This document shows positions 1-7,878 of a stretch of 30,849 nt of DNA, in pieces. The translations under genes and the position numbers were made by a program. This DNA is from an uncultured Oscillospiraceae bacterium. GTDB taxonomy: Bacteria; Bacillota_A; Clostridia; Oscillospirales; Oscillospiraceae. Under the pieces are notes generated by a model, which was given only the letters and a program-made list of their open reading frames with translations, was not told the origin of the DNA and ran no database searches. How positions within the stretch are numbered: the first letter of the stretch is position 1; each line of letters opens with the position of its first letter. The stretch is taken from positions 1 through 30,849 of the forward strand of contig CALXDE010000002.1 of NCBI GenBank assembly GCA_944386965.1, in the 5' to 3' direction.

Positions 1-513
1 GGGAAGAAGATGATCGCCCAGTACGAGAGCCCGGAAAGGGCGGAAAATCTGTCCAGTCCGGCCATCTACGGCGTCACCCAGAACCACAAGCATCTGCGGG
101 AGATGCAGGCCGTCTGCGGGCTTGAGAAGCCGCCTGTGTTCAGTCCCATTGTGGACGACTACTACAAGGGCATGGCCACCACGGTCCCCCTGCATATGGA
201 GCAGCTGCGGGGCGTGTCCACCCTCCACCAGGTGTGGCGGGCTTACGCGGACTACTACGGGACGTATGACGGCAAACGCCTGGTCTATGCGGCCGGCGAC
301 CCCGCCGACCCGGAGGGCGGCATCGACCCCGGCTCCAAGTTCTACGGCAATACCAAGGCCGGGCGCAACGACCTGTGTATCATCGTGGCGGGCAACGACC
401 GTCAGTGCACCGTCACCGCTCTGTTCGACAACCTGGGCAAAGGCGCCAGCGGCGCGGCGGTGCAGAACATGAATCTTATGCTTGGACTGGACGAGACAAA
501 GGGCCTGCTGTGA
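1..513 (+). CDS. argC: N-acetyl-gamma-glutamyl-phosphate reductase, C-terminal part (5' truncated by window)
   Basis: This is the C-terminal ~170 residues of ArgC, the NADPH-dependent enzyme that reduces N-acetylglutamyl phosphate to N-acetylglutamate semialdehyde in arginine synthesis. The reading frame is open from base 1, so the true start lies upstream. The first ATG at position 10 is internal. The C-terminal family signature is visible as KGASGAAVQNMNLMLG near the end, preceded by GNTKAGRND and a VTALFDNLGKG stretch. The N-terminal Rossmann domain and catalytic cysteine are outside the window. The stop codon (TGA, 511-513) directly abuts the argJ region, and the gene order argC-argJ-argB-argD-argF is a classical arginine operon. 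The identification is firm. Only the missing N-terminus limits it. Confidence 0.95.
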   Translation, partial: GKKMIAQYESPERAENLSSPAIYGVTQNHKHLREMQAVCGLEKPPVFSPIVDDYYKGMATTVPLHMEQLRGVSTLHQVWRAYADYYGTYDGKRLVYAAGDPADPEGGIDPGSKFYGNTKAGRNDLCIIVAGNDRQCTVTALFDNLGKGASGAAVQNMNLMLGLDETKGLL

Positions 514-545
514 TGGAGCGCCCTTGGACGGAATGGAGTGAAACC

Positions 546-1769
546 ATGAAGGAGATTGCCGGCGGCGTGTGTGCCGCCAAGGGGTTCCGGGCTGCCGGAA
601 TCCACGTGGGGGTCAAGACCCACAATGTGAATAAAAAAGATGTGGCCCTGATCGTGTCTGACGTCATGTGCGCGGCGGCCGGGGTGTTTACCACCAATGT
701 GGTGAAGGCGGCGCCGGTGCTGGTGAGCCGGGACCATCTCTCGGACGGAAGGGCCCGGGCCATCCTCTGCAACAGCGGCAACGCCAACGCCTGCGCCCCG
801 AAGGGGGAGGAGAACGCGAAGCGGATGTGCGACGCGGCGGCCAGGGCTGTCGGATGTGACAGCGGGGACGTGCTGGTGGCCTCCACGGGCGTCATCGGCC
901 AGACGTTGAAGGTGGACGTGATCGAAAGCGGTGTTCCCGCGCTCTACCGCATGCTGGAGGGGAGCGAGGCGGCCAGCGACGCGGCGGCCCACGCCATTAT
1001 GACCACCGACACGGGGAAGAAAGAGGTGGCTGTGGAGACGACAGTGGGGGGAAAGACGGTCCGCATGGGCGGCATCGCCAAGGGCAGCGGCATGATCCAC
1101 CCCAACATGGGCACCATGCTCTGCTTTATCACCACCGACTGCGCCATCTCCCCGGAGATGATCCATCAGGCCCTGCTGGAGACGGTGAAGGTCAGTTTCA
1201 ACCGCATCAGTGTGGACGGGGACACCTCCACCAACGACACCTGCATCGTCCTGGCCAACGGCCTGGCGGGAAATCCGGAGATCACCGGGGAAAACGCCGA
1301 CTACGCCGCCTTTGTGGAGGCGCTGAAGGTCCTGTGCACCAGGCTGGCCCGGATGATGGCCAAAGACGGGGAGGGGGCCAAGCACCTCATCACCTGTACT
1401 GTGGAGGGCGCGGCCAGCGACGAGAGCGCCGAAACCATCGCCAAGAGCGTGATCTCCTCCACCCTCACCAAGGCGGCTGTCTTCGGCTGCGACGCCAACT
1501 GGGGCCGGGTGCTGTGCGCCATGGGCTACTCCGGGGAAACCTTTGATCCGGACAAGGTGGACGTCCACTTTGCCTCCTCTGCCGGGGATATCGCCGTGTG
1601 TGAGCAGGGCCGGGGCCTCCCGTTTGATGAGGACCTGGCCAAGAAGATCCTGACGGAGGACGAGGTGGAGATCAACGTGCGCATGGGTGAGGGCGGCGGC
1701 AAGTGTACCTGCTGGGGCTGCGACATCACCTACGACTATATCAAGATCAACGGGGACTACAGAACCTAA
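546..1769 (+). CDS. argJ: Bifunctional ornithine acetyltransferase / N-acetylglutamate synthase
   Basis: ArgJ moves the acetyl group from N-acetylornithine to glutamate. Some members also make N-acetylglutamate from acetyl-CoA. The protein is 407 residues, the usual family length. The precursor self-cleaves before a conserved threonine. Here the motif KGSGMIHPNMGTML places Thr190 as the nucleophile, preceded by Gly189 instead of the more usual Ala. Other conserved blocks are CNSGNANAC (about 76-84), STGVIGQ, and DANWGRVLCAMGYSG near the C-terminus. I chose the ATG at 546, which has GGAG seven bases upstream. An in-frame ATG at 513 overlaps the argC stop and would add 11 residues. Having argJ implies the cyclic, acetyl-recycling arginine pathway. 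Whether the enzyme is mono- or bifunctional cannot be read from sequence alone. Confidence 0.95.
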   Translation: MKEIAGGVCAAKGFRAAGIHVGVKTHNVNKKDVALIVSDVMCAAAGVFTTNVVKAAPVLVSRDHLSDGRARAILCNSGNANACAPKGEENAKRMCDAAARAVGCDSGDVLVASTGVIGQTLKVDVIESGVPALYRMLEGSEAASDAAAHAIMTTDTGKKEVAVETTVGGKTVRMGGIAKGSGMIHPNMGTMLCFITTDCAISPEMIHQALLETVKVSFNRISVDGDTSTNDTCIVLANGLAGNPEITGENADYAAFVEALKVLCTRLARMMAKDGEGAKHLITCTVEGAASDESAETIAKSVISSTLTKAAVFGCDANWGRVLCAMGYSGETFDPDKVDVHFASSAGDIAVCEQGRGLPFDEDLAKKILTEDEVEINVRMGEGGGKCTCWGCDITYDYIKINGDYRT

Positions 1770-1775
1770 AATCAA

Positions 1776-1872
1776 GGGGGGCAGGCTCCCCCCTGAGCAA
1801 CCCCCACCGCCAGTGTGCGCCCAAGGCGGCTGGGTCAACGTATGTTTCTGACGCGCGTGTCGTCAGAAACAT
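1776..1872 (+). repeat. Cluster of three hairpins in the argJ-argB spacer
   Basis: The 170-base spacer holds a GGGGGG/CCCCCC stem (1776-1781 with 1788-1793), a CCGCC/GGCGG stem (1807-1811 with 1825-1829) and a perfect long inverted repeat. The long repeat pairs ATGTTTCTGAC (1842-1852) with GTCAGAAACAT (1862-1872), plus one more inner G-C pair. None is followed by a T tract, so these are not ordinary terminators. They could be an RNA-processing or stability element, or a dispersed intergenic repeat. The sequence alone does not decide which. Confidence 0.6.
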
Positions 1873-1939
1873 CAGATGAAATCATTTCTCTCCCGCTGCG
1901 GCAGGAAGGCGGACAGATGAGAAGACAGTGAGGTGTGCC

Positions 1940-2803
1940 ATGGAATTTTCCTATTCTGACCGGGCCCAGGTGCTGGTGGAGGCCCTGCCCTATATCCAGG
2001 CGCTCTACCAGAAGACCATCGTGGTCAAATACGGCGGCAACGCCATGATCTCCGAGGAGCTGCGCCGGGCAGTGATCAGCGATATCATCCTGCTCAAGCT
2101 GGTGGGCATCAACGTGGTGGTGGTCCATGGCGGCGGGCCGGAGATCAGCGCCATGCTGAAAAAGACCGGCAAGGAGAGTAAATTCGTCAACGGCCTGCGA
2201 TATACGGACCAGGAAACCATGGACATCGTGCAGATGGTGCTCTGCGGCAAGGTGAACAAGGATCTGGTGGCCACACTCAACCGCTCCGGCGGCAGCGCGG
2301 TGGGCCTGTGCGGCCTGGACGGAGGCATGATGAAGGCCCGGCGCCGCATGGAGGACGGCGTGGATTACGGGCTGGTGGGGGAGGTGGTTTCCGTGGACCC
2401 CAAGCCGATCACCGATGTGATCGCCGACGGGTTTATCCCCGTCATCTCCACCGTGGCCCAGGGGGTGGACGCGGAAACCAGCTACAACATCAACGCCGAC
2501 ACCGCCGCGGCGAAGATCGCGGTGGCCATGGGGGCGGAGAAGCTGATCCTCCTGACGGATGTGCGGGGCCTGCTGCGGGACCGAAGCGATGAGAGCACCC
2601 TTATCTCCCAGGTCCGGGTGTCTGAGGTGCCGGTGCTGGTGAAGGAGGGCGTCATCTCCGGCGGCATGATCCCCAAGGTGGACTGCTGCGTGGAGGCGGT
2701 GCGCAGCGGCGTTCAGCGCACCCATATTCTGGACGGGCGCATCCCCCACTCCATCCTCATCGAGGTGCTGAGCCAGGCGGGCATCGGCACGATGATCTGG
2801 TGA
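1940..2803 (+). CDS. argB: Acetylglutamate kinase
   Basis: ArgB phosphorylates N-acetylglutamate with ATP, the second step of arginine synthesis, in the cytoplasm. The 287-residue protein has the amino-acid-kinase fold motifs: catalytic Lys30 in VVKYGGNAM, the glycine loop VVHGGGPEIS (about 61-70), and NINADTAAAKIA for nucleotide binding. The ATG at 1940 has GAGG six bases upstream. An in-frame GTG at 1928 would add four residues and lies within the Shine-Dalgarno region. About 25 residues precede the first strand. In this family an N-terminal helix of that kind marks the arginine-inhibited, hexameric enzymes, which fits a cyclic pathway with ArgJ. Feedback inhibition is therefore inferred from family knowledge. 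The stop at 2801-2803 lies 77 bases before the argD start. Confidence 0.95.
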   Translation: MEFSYSDRAQVLVEALPYIQALYQKTIVVKYGGNAMISEELRRAVISDIILLKLVGINVVVVHGGGPEISAMLKKTGKESKFVNGLRYTDQETMDIVQMVLCGKVNKDLVATLNRSGGSAVGLCGLDGGMMKARRRMEDGVDYGLVGEVVSVDPKPITDVIADGFIPVISTVAQGVDAETSYNINADTAAAKIAVAMGAEKLILLTDVRGLLRDRSDESTLISQVRVSEVPVLVKEGVISGGMIPKVDCCVEAVRSGVQRTHILDGRIPHSILIEVLSQAGIGTMIW

Positions 2804-2880
2804 TGTTCGCGGCGGAGGCCGTGGGGAGAGAACCTCTTGGAATCAGTGTGTTTATGAAAGCGCGGAAAGGAAGTGCGACG

Positions 2881-4059
<1,179 letters not shown>

Positions 4060-4075
4060 AAAAGGGGGACGGGCG

Positions 4076-4990
4076 ATGAATCACAGACACCTGCTCAAGC
4101 TGCTGGACCTGAGCCGGGAGGAGATCCACGAGATTTTGGACCTGGCCGACCAGCTCAAGTACGACCAGAAGCACTCCATCCCCCACGAACTGCTCAAGGG
4201 GAAGACGCTGGCTATGATCTTCTCCAAAAACTCCACCCGGACCCGGGTGTCCTTCGAGGTGGGGATGTTTCAGCTGGGAGGGCACGCCCTGTTCCTCTCC
4301 AACGCGGCCAGTCAGATCGGCCGGGGCGAGCCGGTACAGGACACCGCCCGGGTCCTCAGCCGCTACTGTGACGGCGTGATGATCCGCACCTTTGACCAGC
4401 GGGAGGCGGAGGACCTGGCCCGATACGGCTCTGTCCCGGTGATCAACGGGCTGACGGATTTCGCCCACCCCTGCCAGGTGTTGGCGGACCTGATGACCGT
4501 CCGGGAGTACAAGGCCAAGCTGGAAGGGCTCAAGCTCTGCTACATCGGAGATGGCAACAACATGGCCAACTCCCTCATCGTCGGGGGGCTCAAGTGCGGC
4601 ATGGATGTGTCCGCGGCCTGTCCGGCGGACCACCGCCCCCACGGCGACGTGCTCGCCTTCGCCAGAACCGTCACGGATGCCGGATTTGAGCTGACAGACG
4701 ACCCTGTGGCAGCCGCGAGGGACGCGGACGTGATCTTTACCGATGTGTGGGCCTCCATGGGAATGGAGGGGGAGGCCGCTCAGCGGCGGCATGACTTTGC
4801 GGGCTACCAGGTGAATGAGGCGCTGCTCTCTGTGGCCCGCGGCGACTGCATGGTGCAGCACTGCCTGCCGGCCCACCGGGGAGAGGAGATCACGGAGGCG
4901 GTCTTTGAGGCCCACGCCCAGGAGATTTTCGACGAGGCGGAAAACCGCCTCCACGCCCAGAAGGCGGTTATGGCCCTGCTGATGCGGTGA
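4076..4990 (+). CDS. argF: Ornithine carbamoyltransferase
   Basis: ArgF transfers the carbamoyl group from carbamoyl phosphate to ornithine, giving citrulline. The 304-residue protein shows the carbamoyl-phosphate loop STRTR (53-57) and the HPCQ motif (131-134). It also has the ornithine-specific SMG loop in TDVWASMGME (about 222-231) and the catalytic HCLP motif (262-265). The SMG loop separates it from aspartate transcarbamoylase. AAGGGGG lies just upstream of the ATG. It is the last gene of the operon and is followed at once by a strong terminator. No argG or argH is present here, so the final two steps to arginine must be encoded elsewhere. Confidence 0.96.
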   Translation: MNHRHLLKLLDLSREEIHEILDLADQLKYDQKHSIPHELLKGKTLAMIFSKNSTRTRVSFEVGMFQLGGHALFLSNAASQIGRGEPVQDTARVLSRYCDGVMIRTFDQREAEDLARYGSVPVINGLTDFAHPCQVLADLMTVREYKAKLEGLKLCYIGDGNNMANSLIVGGLKCGMDVSAACPADHRPHGDVLAFARTVTDAGFELTDDPVAAARDADVIFTDVWASMGMEGEAAQRRHDFAGYQVNEALLSVARGDCMVQHCLPAHRGEEITEAVFEAHAQEIFDEAENRLHAQKAVMALLMR

Positions 4991-4997
4991 ATCGCGG

Positions 4998-5037
4998 AAA
5001 AGAGCCCCTGTATCCCACGGGATACAGGGGCTCTTTT
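4998..5037. terminator. Bidirectional intrinsic terminator between argF and the convergent GNAT gene
   Basis: An 18-bp perfect stem (4998-5015 with 5020-5037) with a four-base loop runs from AAAAGAGCCCC to GGGGCTCTTTT. It has an A tract on one side and a T tract on the other. It can therefore stop transcription of argF on the plus strand and of the operon that ends at 5052 on the minus strand. Confidence 0.93.
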
Positions 5038-5051
5038 GCATGGCTGCGGGG

Positions 5052-5552
5052 TTATTCCGGGGTCGAGCGGCGCCGGTACTGCATCTCCCGGACGAGCGTT
5101 TCGCCGATGGTGTCCTCCTGCCAGATCTGAGTGGGGAGGAAGCCCGCTTTTTCATAAAACCGCCTGGCCGGCAGATTTTCGGCCAGGACCCAGAGAAAGA
5201 GATCCTGGTACCCGAGGGCCGACAGCTCTCCCGCGGCGGCCTCCAGCAGCAGACGGCCGTACCCCCTGCCCCGACAGTCGGGCAGCAGGTAGAGGGAAAC
5301 CACCTCGCCGTATTCCGGCAGAGCGGGGTCGCGGGAGGGCGCGAAGCTGGCGACGCCGATGAGCCGCCGCGCGTCCTCCAGGACCAGGACGTTTCGCCAG
5401 GACTGCTCCAGATAGGGAACCCACCGCCCCGGCGGGATGCGGTCCAGATAGTCCTGGGGGAGGATGCCCCGGTAAGCGGAGCGCCAGCTCTCCTCGTAAA
5501 GGAAGCTGATGGAGCGCTTGTCGTCGCCGGAGGTCATGTGTCGGACGCGCAT
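5052..5552 (-). CDS. GNAT-family N-acetyltransferase
   Basis: This 166-residue protein belongs to the GNAT superfamily, which transfers acyl groups from acyl-CoA to amines. The acetyl-CoA pyrophosphate loop is RGRGYG (94-99), following a VVSLYLLPDC strand. A typical C-terminal ENLPARRFYEKAGF block (about 125-138) completes the fold. The ATG at 5552 has GGAGG about six bases upstream. It is the last gene of a four-gene minus-strand operon and starts 14 bases after the flavoprotein gene ends. The substrate cannot be told from sequence. Its place behind a giant nucleotidylyltransferase/phosphoribosyltransferase protein could mean it acts in the same process, but GNAT genes are often passengers. 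Confidence 0.85.
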   Translation of the reverse strand: MRVRHMTSGDDKRSISFLYEESWRSAYRGILPQDYLDRIPPGRWVPYLEQSWRNVLVLEDARRLIGVASFAPSRDPALPEYGEVVSLYLLPDCRGRGYGRLLLEAAAGELSALGYQDLFLWVLAENLPARRFYEKAGFLPTQIWQEDTIGETLVREMQYRRRSTPE

Positions 5553-5566
5553 GGCGCACCTCCTTT

Positions 5567-6592
5567 TCAAGCATGCATCATTTGCCGGGCAAAGTCCGCC
5601 GCCCGCTGTTCCACCCCCGGAAGCTTCACCAGACTCCCGGCGTCGTTGGCAGTCTCCAGAAGGCAGAAGCGGGGCGGGAGATAGAAGCTCTTGTTCATGT
5701 TCAGCGATGAGATCAGCTGCTGGGCCACCAGGTCGCCGCCGGAGTAACCGGACACCACCAGGCCGTAGACCCGCTTGTCGTAGAACCGGGTGCGGCGGTA
5801 GAGGGCGGTGAGGCGGTTGACGCAGGCGGTGAGGTTGGCGGAGAGGGCATCGTTGTAGTTGGCGCAGAGCATCACCAGCGCGTCGCAGGAGAGAATGGCG
5901 GGAAACACCGCCTCGGTCATGACCCCGCCGTAGAAGCAGCCGCTGTGTTCCCCGTAGTGGAGGCAGGCGGAGTAGCTGCACCCGATGCAGTCCATCACCG
6001 CGCCGTTGCGCAGGCCGAACTCCTGGATTTCCACGCCCGAAAGGTTCCGCCGCACCAGGTCCCACAGGGCCAGGGTGTTGGAGGTGGCGCGGGAGGAGGC
6101 GTGGAGGGCCGCCACGCGCCGGATGGGGGGCAGGGCGGTGTGGCGCTCCAGCCGCTGCGCCAGGTCCCGGAGAGCCGCGGCACAGGCGGCGGCCTCATCG
6201 GTGCCGGAGAGCTGCGCCTGGGTGCGGAAATTCTGAAGGGAGCCGGTGGCCTCCACCAGGGGACGGCCGATGAAGGCGCAGCCGGCCAGGTTGGCCGAGA
6301 GCGCCAGGGTGCGGGCCGTGGCCTTGGTGTAAAATTCCCCCTGGCCCGTCACCACCAGGGCGGCGGTGCAGCCCTCCAGCAGCCGCGGACTTCTCCGCAG
6401 GCGGCAGAGGACCCGGTAGGCCCCCTCGTTGCCGCCGCACTCGTCCAGGGCGACGGCAAAGAGCAGGCGGCGGGAAGTGAGATGCTCCGCATCGCCGGCA
6501 AAGGTGTGAGGGATGCCCTCCAGGGCGCTCTCCAGCTGGGCGCGAAGGGCGGCGCTGCAGCTGTTTTCCGGCAGGATCACGGTGATGGACAT
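5567..6592 (-). CDS. Flavodoxin-fold NAD(P)H-dependent oxidoreductase with cysteine cluster (Isf-like)
   Basis: The C-terminal half (about 155-341) looks like an FMN-binding flavodoxin-like domain of the NADPH-dependent FMN reductase/iron-sulfur flavoprotein type. It has a RRVAALHASSRATSNT phosphate loop, then DCIGCSYSAC with Cys202, Cys205 and Cys210, and a further Cys219. It continues with SCDALVMLCANYNDALSAN and GLVVSGYSGGD. In iron-sulfur flavoproteins a compact cysteine motif here binds a 4Fe-4S cluster. The spacing C-x2-C-x4-C-x8-C differs from the usual pattern, so cluster binding is only inferred. Residues 1-150 resemble a second, degenerate flavodoxin-like domain (ALVVTGQGEFYTKATART). 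The ATG at 6592 has GGGAGG eight bases upstream, whereas an in-frame TTG at 6610 overlaps that site. The gene sits 31 bases after the dehydrogenase-like gene. Confidence 0.75.
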   Translation of the reverse strand: MSITVILPENSCSAALRAQLESALEGIPHTFAGDAEHLTSRRLLFAVALDECGGNEGAYRVLCRLRRSPRLLEGCTAALVVTGQGEFYTKATARTLALSANLAGCAFIGRPLVEATGSLQNFRTQAQLSGTDEAAACAAALRDLAQRLERHTALPPIRRVAALHASSRATSNTLALWDLVRRNLSGVEIQEFGLRNGAVMDCIGCSYSACLHYGEHSGCFYGGVMTEAVFPAILSCDALVMLCANYNDALSANLTACVNRLTALYRRTRFYDKRVYGLVVSGYSGGDLVAQQLISSLNMNKSFYLPPRFCLLETANDAGSLVKLPGVEQRAADFARQMMHA

Positions 6593-6623
6593 GGGCGATG
6601 CCTCCCTCAAGAAAAAAATGGAT

Positions 6624-7856
6624 TCAGGGAATGGCCCGGAGCTTGTCGGCAGTCTCCCGGATGCGGGAGAGCAGGGCCTCCGGCAGGGGCAGCTGTTCGA
6701 CTTCGACGCCCGCGCCGGTCAGGCGGTTTTTGCAGCCCATGAAGACGCCGCCCAGATACACCGACGAGCAGTGCCACGCACCCCGCAGCAGGAGCAGCAG
6801 GCTCAGCGCCCCGCTGCTGAGAGCCGGGGCCACATAGGGCTTGAAGCCCAGAGCGCGCAGCTCCAGATTGGCGTGGACGACCTTCTCCGTCAGCTCCCGG
6901 GAGAGGACATCGTCATAGCGGGCGATGGAATTGGCCACCACCAGGTCCTCCCCGTGGGGGCCGAAGGTCCGCCCCTCGGTGAGGAAGGCGGAAAACCGGT
7001 CATCCTGCCGGGCGTAGTAGGCGGCCCGGGCGTTCATGACCCCCAGGCCGAAGCCCCGAACCTGTCGGGTGGAGAGGCCCTGAAAATCCACTTCTCCCCT
7101 CTCGTCCCGGTTGCTCTCCAGCAGGGCGCAGCGGCACAGAGGGTCCACCGGGTCGCTGACCACGCAGAAGAGTCCGCGGAAGCGCGCCTTGCGGGCCTGG
7201 CGGGCGTAGAGAGACACCAGCTCCCGGTTGAGCGCATACTGGGCCATGCGCACGTCCCCGGTTTTCACCGCCGTGTCCGGTACAAACCGGGAGGCGCAGA
7301 AGAGGAACACGTCGCAGTCGAACAGCCCCTCCGGTTCCACCGCCTCCACCGGCGGCATGGCGTCATAGTCCCAGGGAAGGGCGATCTGGTTCATCTCAAA
7401 CGTCCAGCGCCGGGCGAAACCGGGGCGCACATCGCAGATGCCGATGGAGGCGATCTCCTCCCCGCCCAGAAGCCGCAGCCCCGTCAGAAGGGTGCTGCCC
7501 ACGTCTCCCAGGGCCAGCAGGTGCACCCGCTTTTTCCCCGCCGGCAGGGGGGGAGAGAGGAGCTCCCGCCAGTTGGGATGGCTGAGATTCACGGCGGAAA
7601 CCCGGCTGGCGGAAATGGCGGCGGCGAGGGCGGCGTCCACCTGGGGCGCCGGATAGCGGTCTGTCAGGACCTCCGCGTCCTCCCGGTCTGTGAGGAGACG
7701 GGGGTGGGACACGGCAAAGGCGTCCCGTCCCTGGAGCGGCGGCCGCTGGAAGAGGAAGGCAACCGCCTGCCCCTCCGGAAGGGCGGAGAGCGTGCGGAAG
7801 GGGAGACTCTCTAGGTGGGAGCAGAAGATGTGCTCCCCGTCTGTGTAGTAGCGCAT
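6624..7856 (-). CDS. Divergent lactate/malate dehydrogenase-like protein
   Basis: This 410-residue protein has a clear Rossmann start at about 111-121 (VHLLALGDVGS) with an acidic residue, Asp142, after the second strand, which favours NAD. Downstream are features matching the LDH/MDH family: VVSDPVDPL (232-240, the NPxD-like turn), NARAAYYAR (275-283, like the substrate-binding SxRF region), and GPHGED (299-304). The last corresponds to the catalytic GxHG motif, with His301. It carries about 105 extra N-terminal residues not expected in LDH. The ATG has GGGAGG six bases upstream, and the gene starts 22 bases after the giant gene's stop. The substrate is unknown. Conservation of the catalytic His argues for an active oxidoreductase rather than a structural relic, but overall similarity to true LDH is weak. 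Confidence 0.7.
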   Translation of the reverse strand: MRYYTDGEHIFCSHLESLPFRTLSALPEGQAVAFLFQRPPLQGRDAFAVSHPRLLTDREDAEVLTDRYPAPQVDAALAAAISASRVSAVNLSHPNWRELLSPPLPAGKKRVHLLALGDVGSTLLTGLRLLGGEEIASIGICDVRPGFARRWTFEMNQIALPWDYDAMPPVEAVEPEGLFDCDVFLFCASRFVPDTAVKTGDVRMAQYALNRELVSLYARQARKARFRGLFCVVSDPVDPLCRCALLESNRDERGEVDFQGLSTRQVRGFGLGVMNARAAYYARQDDRFSAFLTEGRTFGPHGEDLVVANSIARYDDVLSRELTEKVVHANLELRALGFKPYVAPALSSGALSLLLLLRGAWHCSSVYLGGVFMGCKNRLTGAGVEVEQLPLPEALLSRIRETADKLRAIP

Positions 7857-7878
7857 AGGGCACCTCCCGATAGAAGGG

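Noticed and set aside
4998..5037. The long palindrome after argF considered as a protein-binding operator.
   Set aside because: Flanking A and T tracts and the position between two convergent genes match an ordinary bidirectional terminator.
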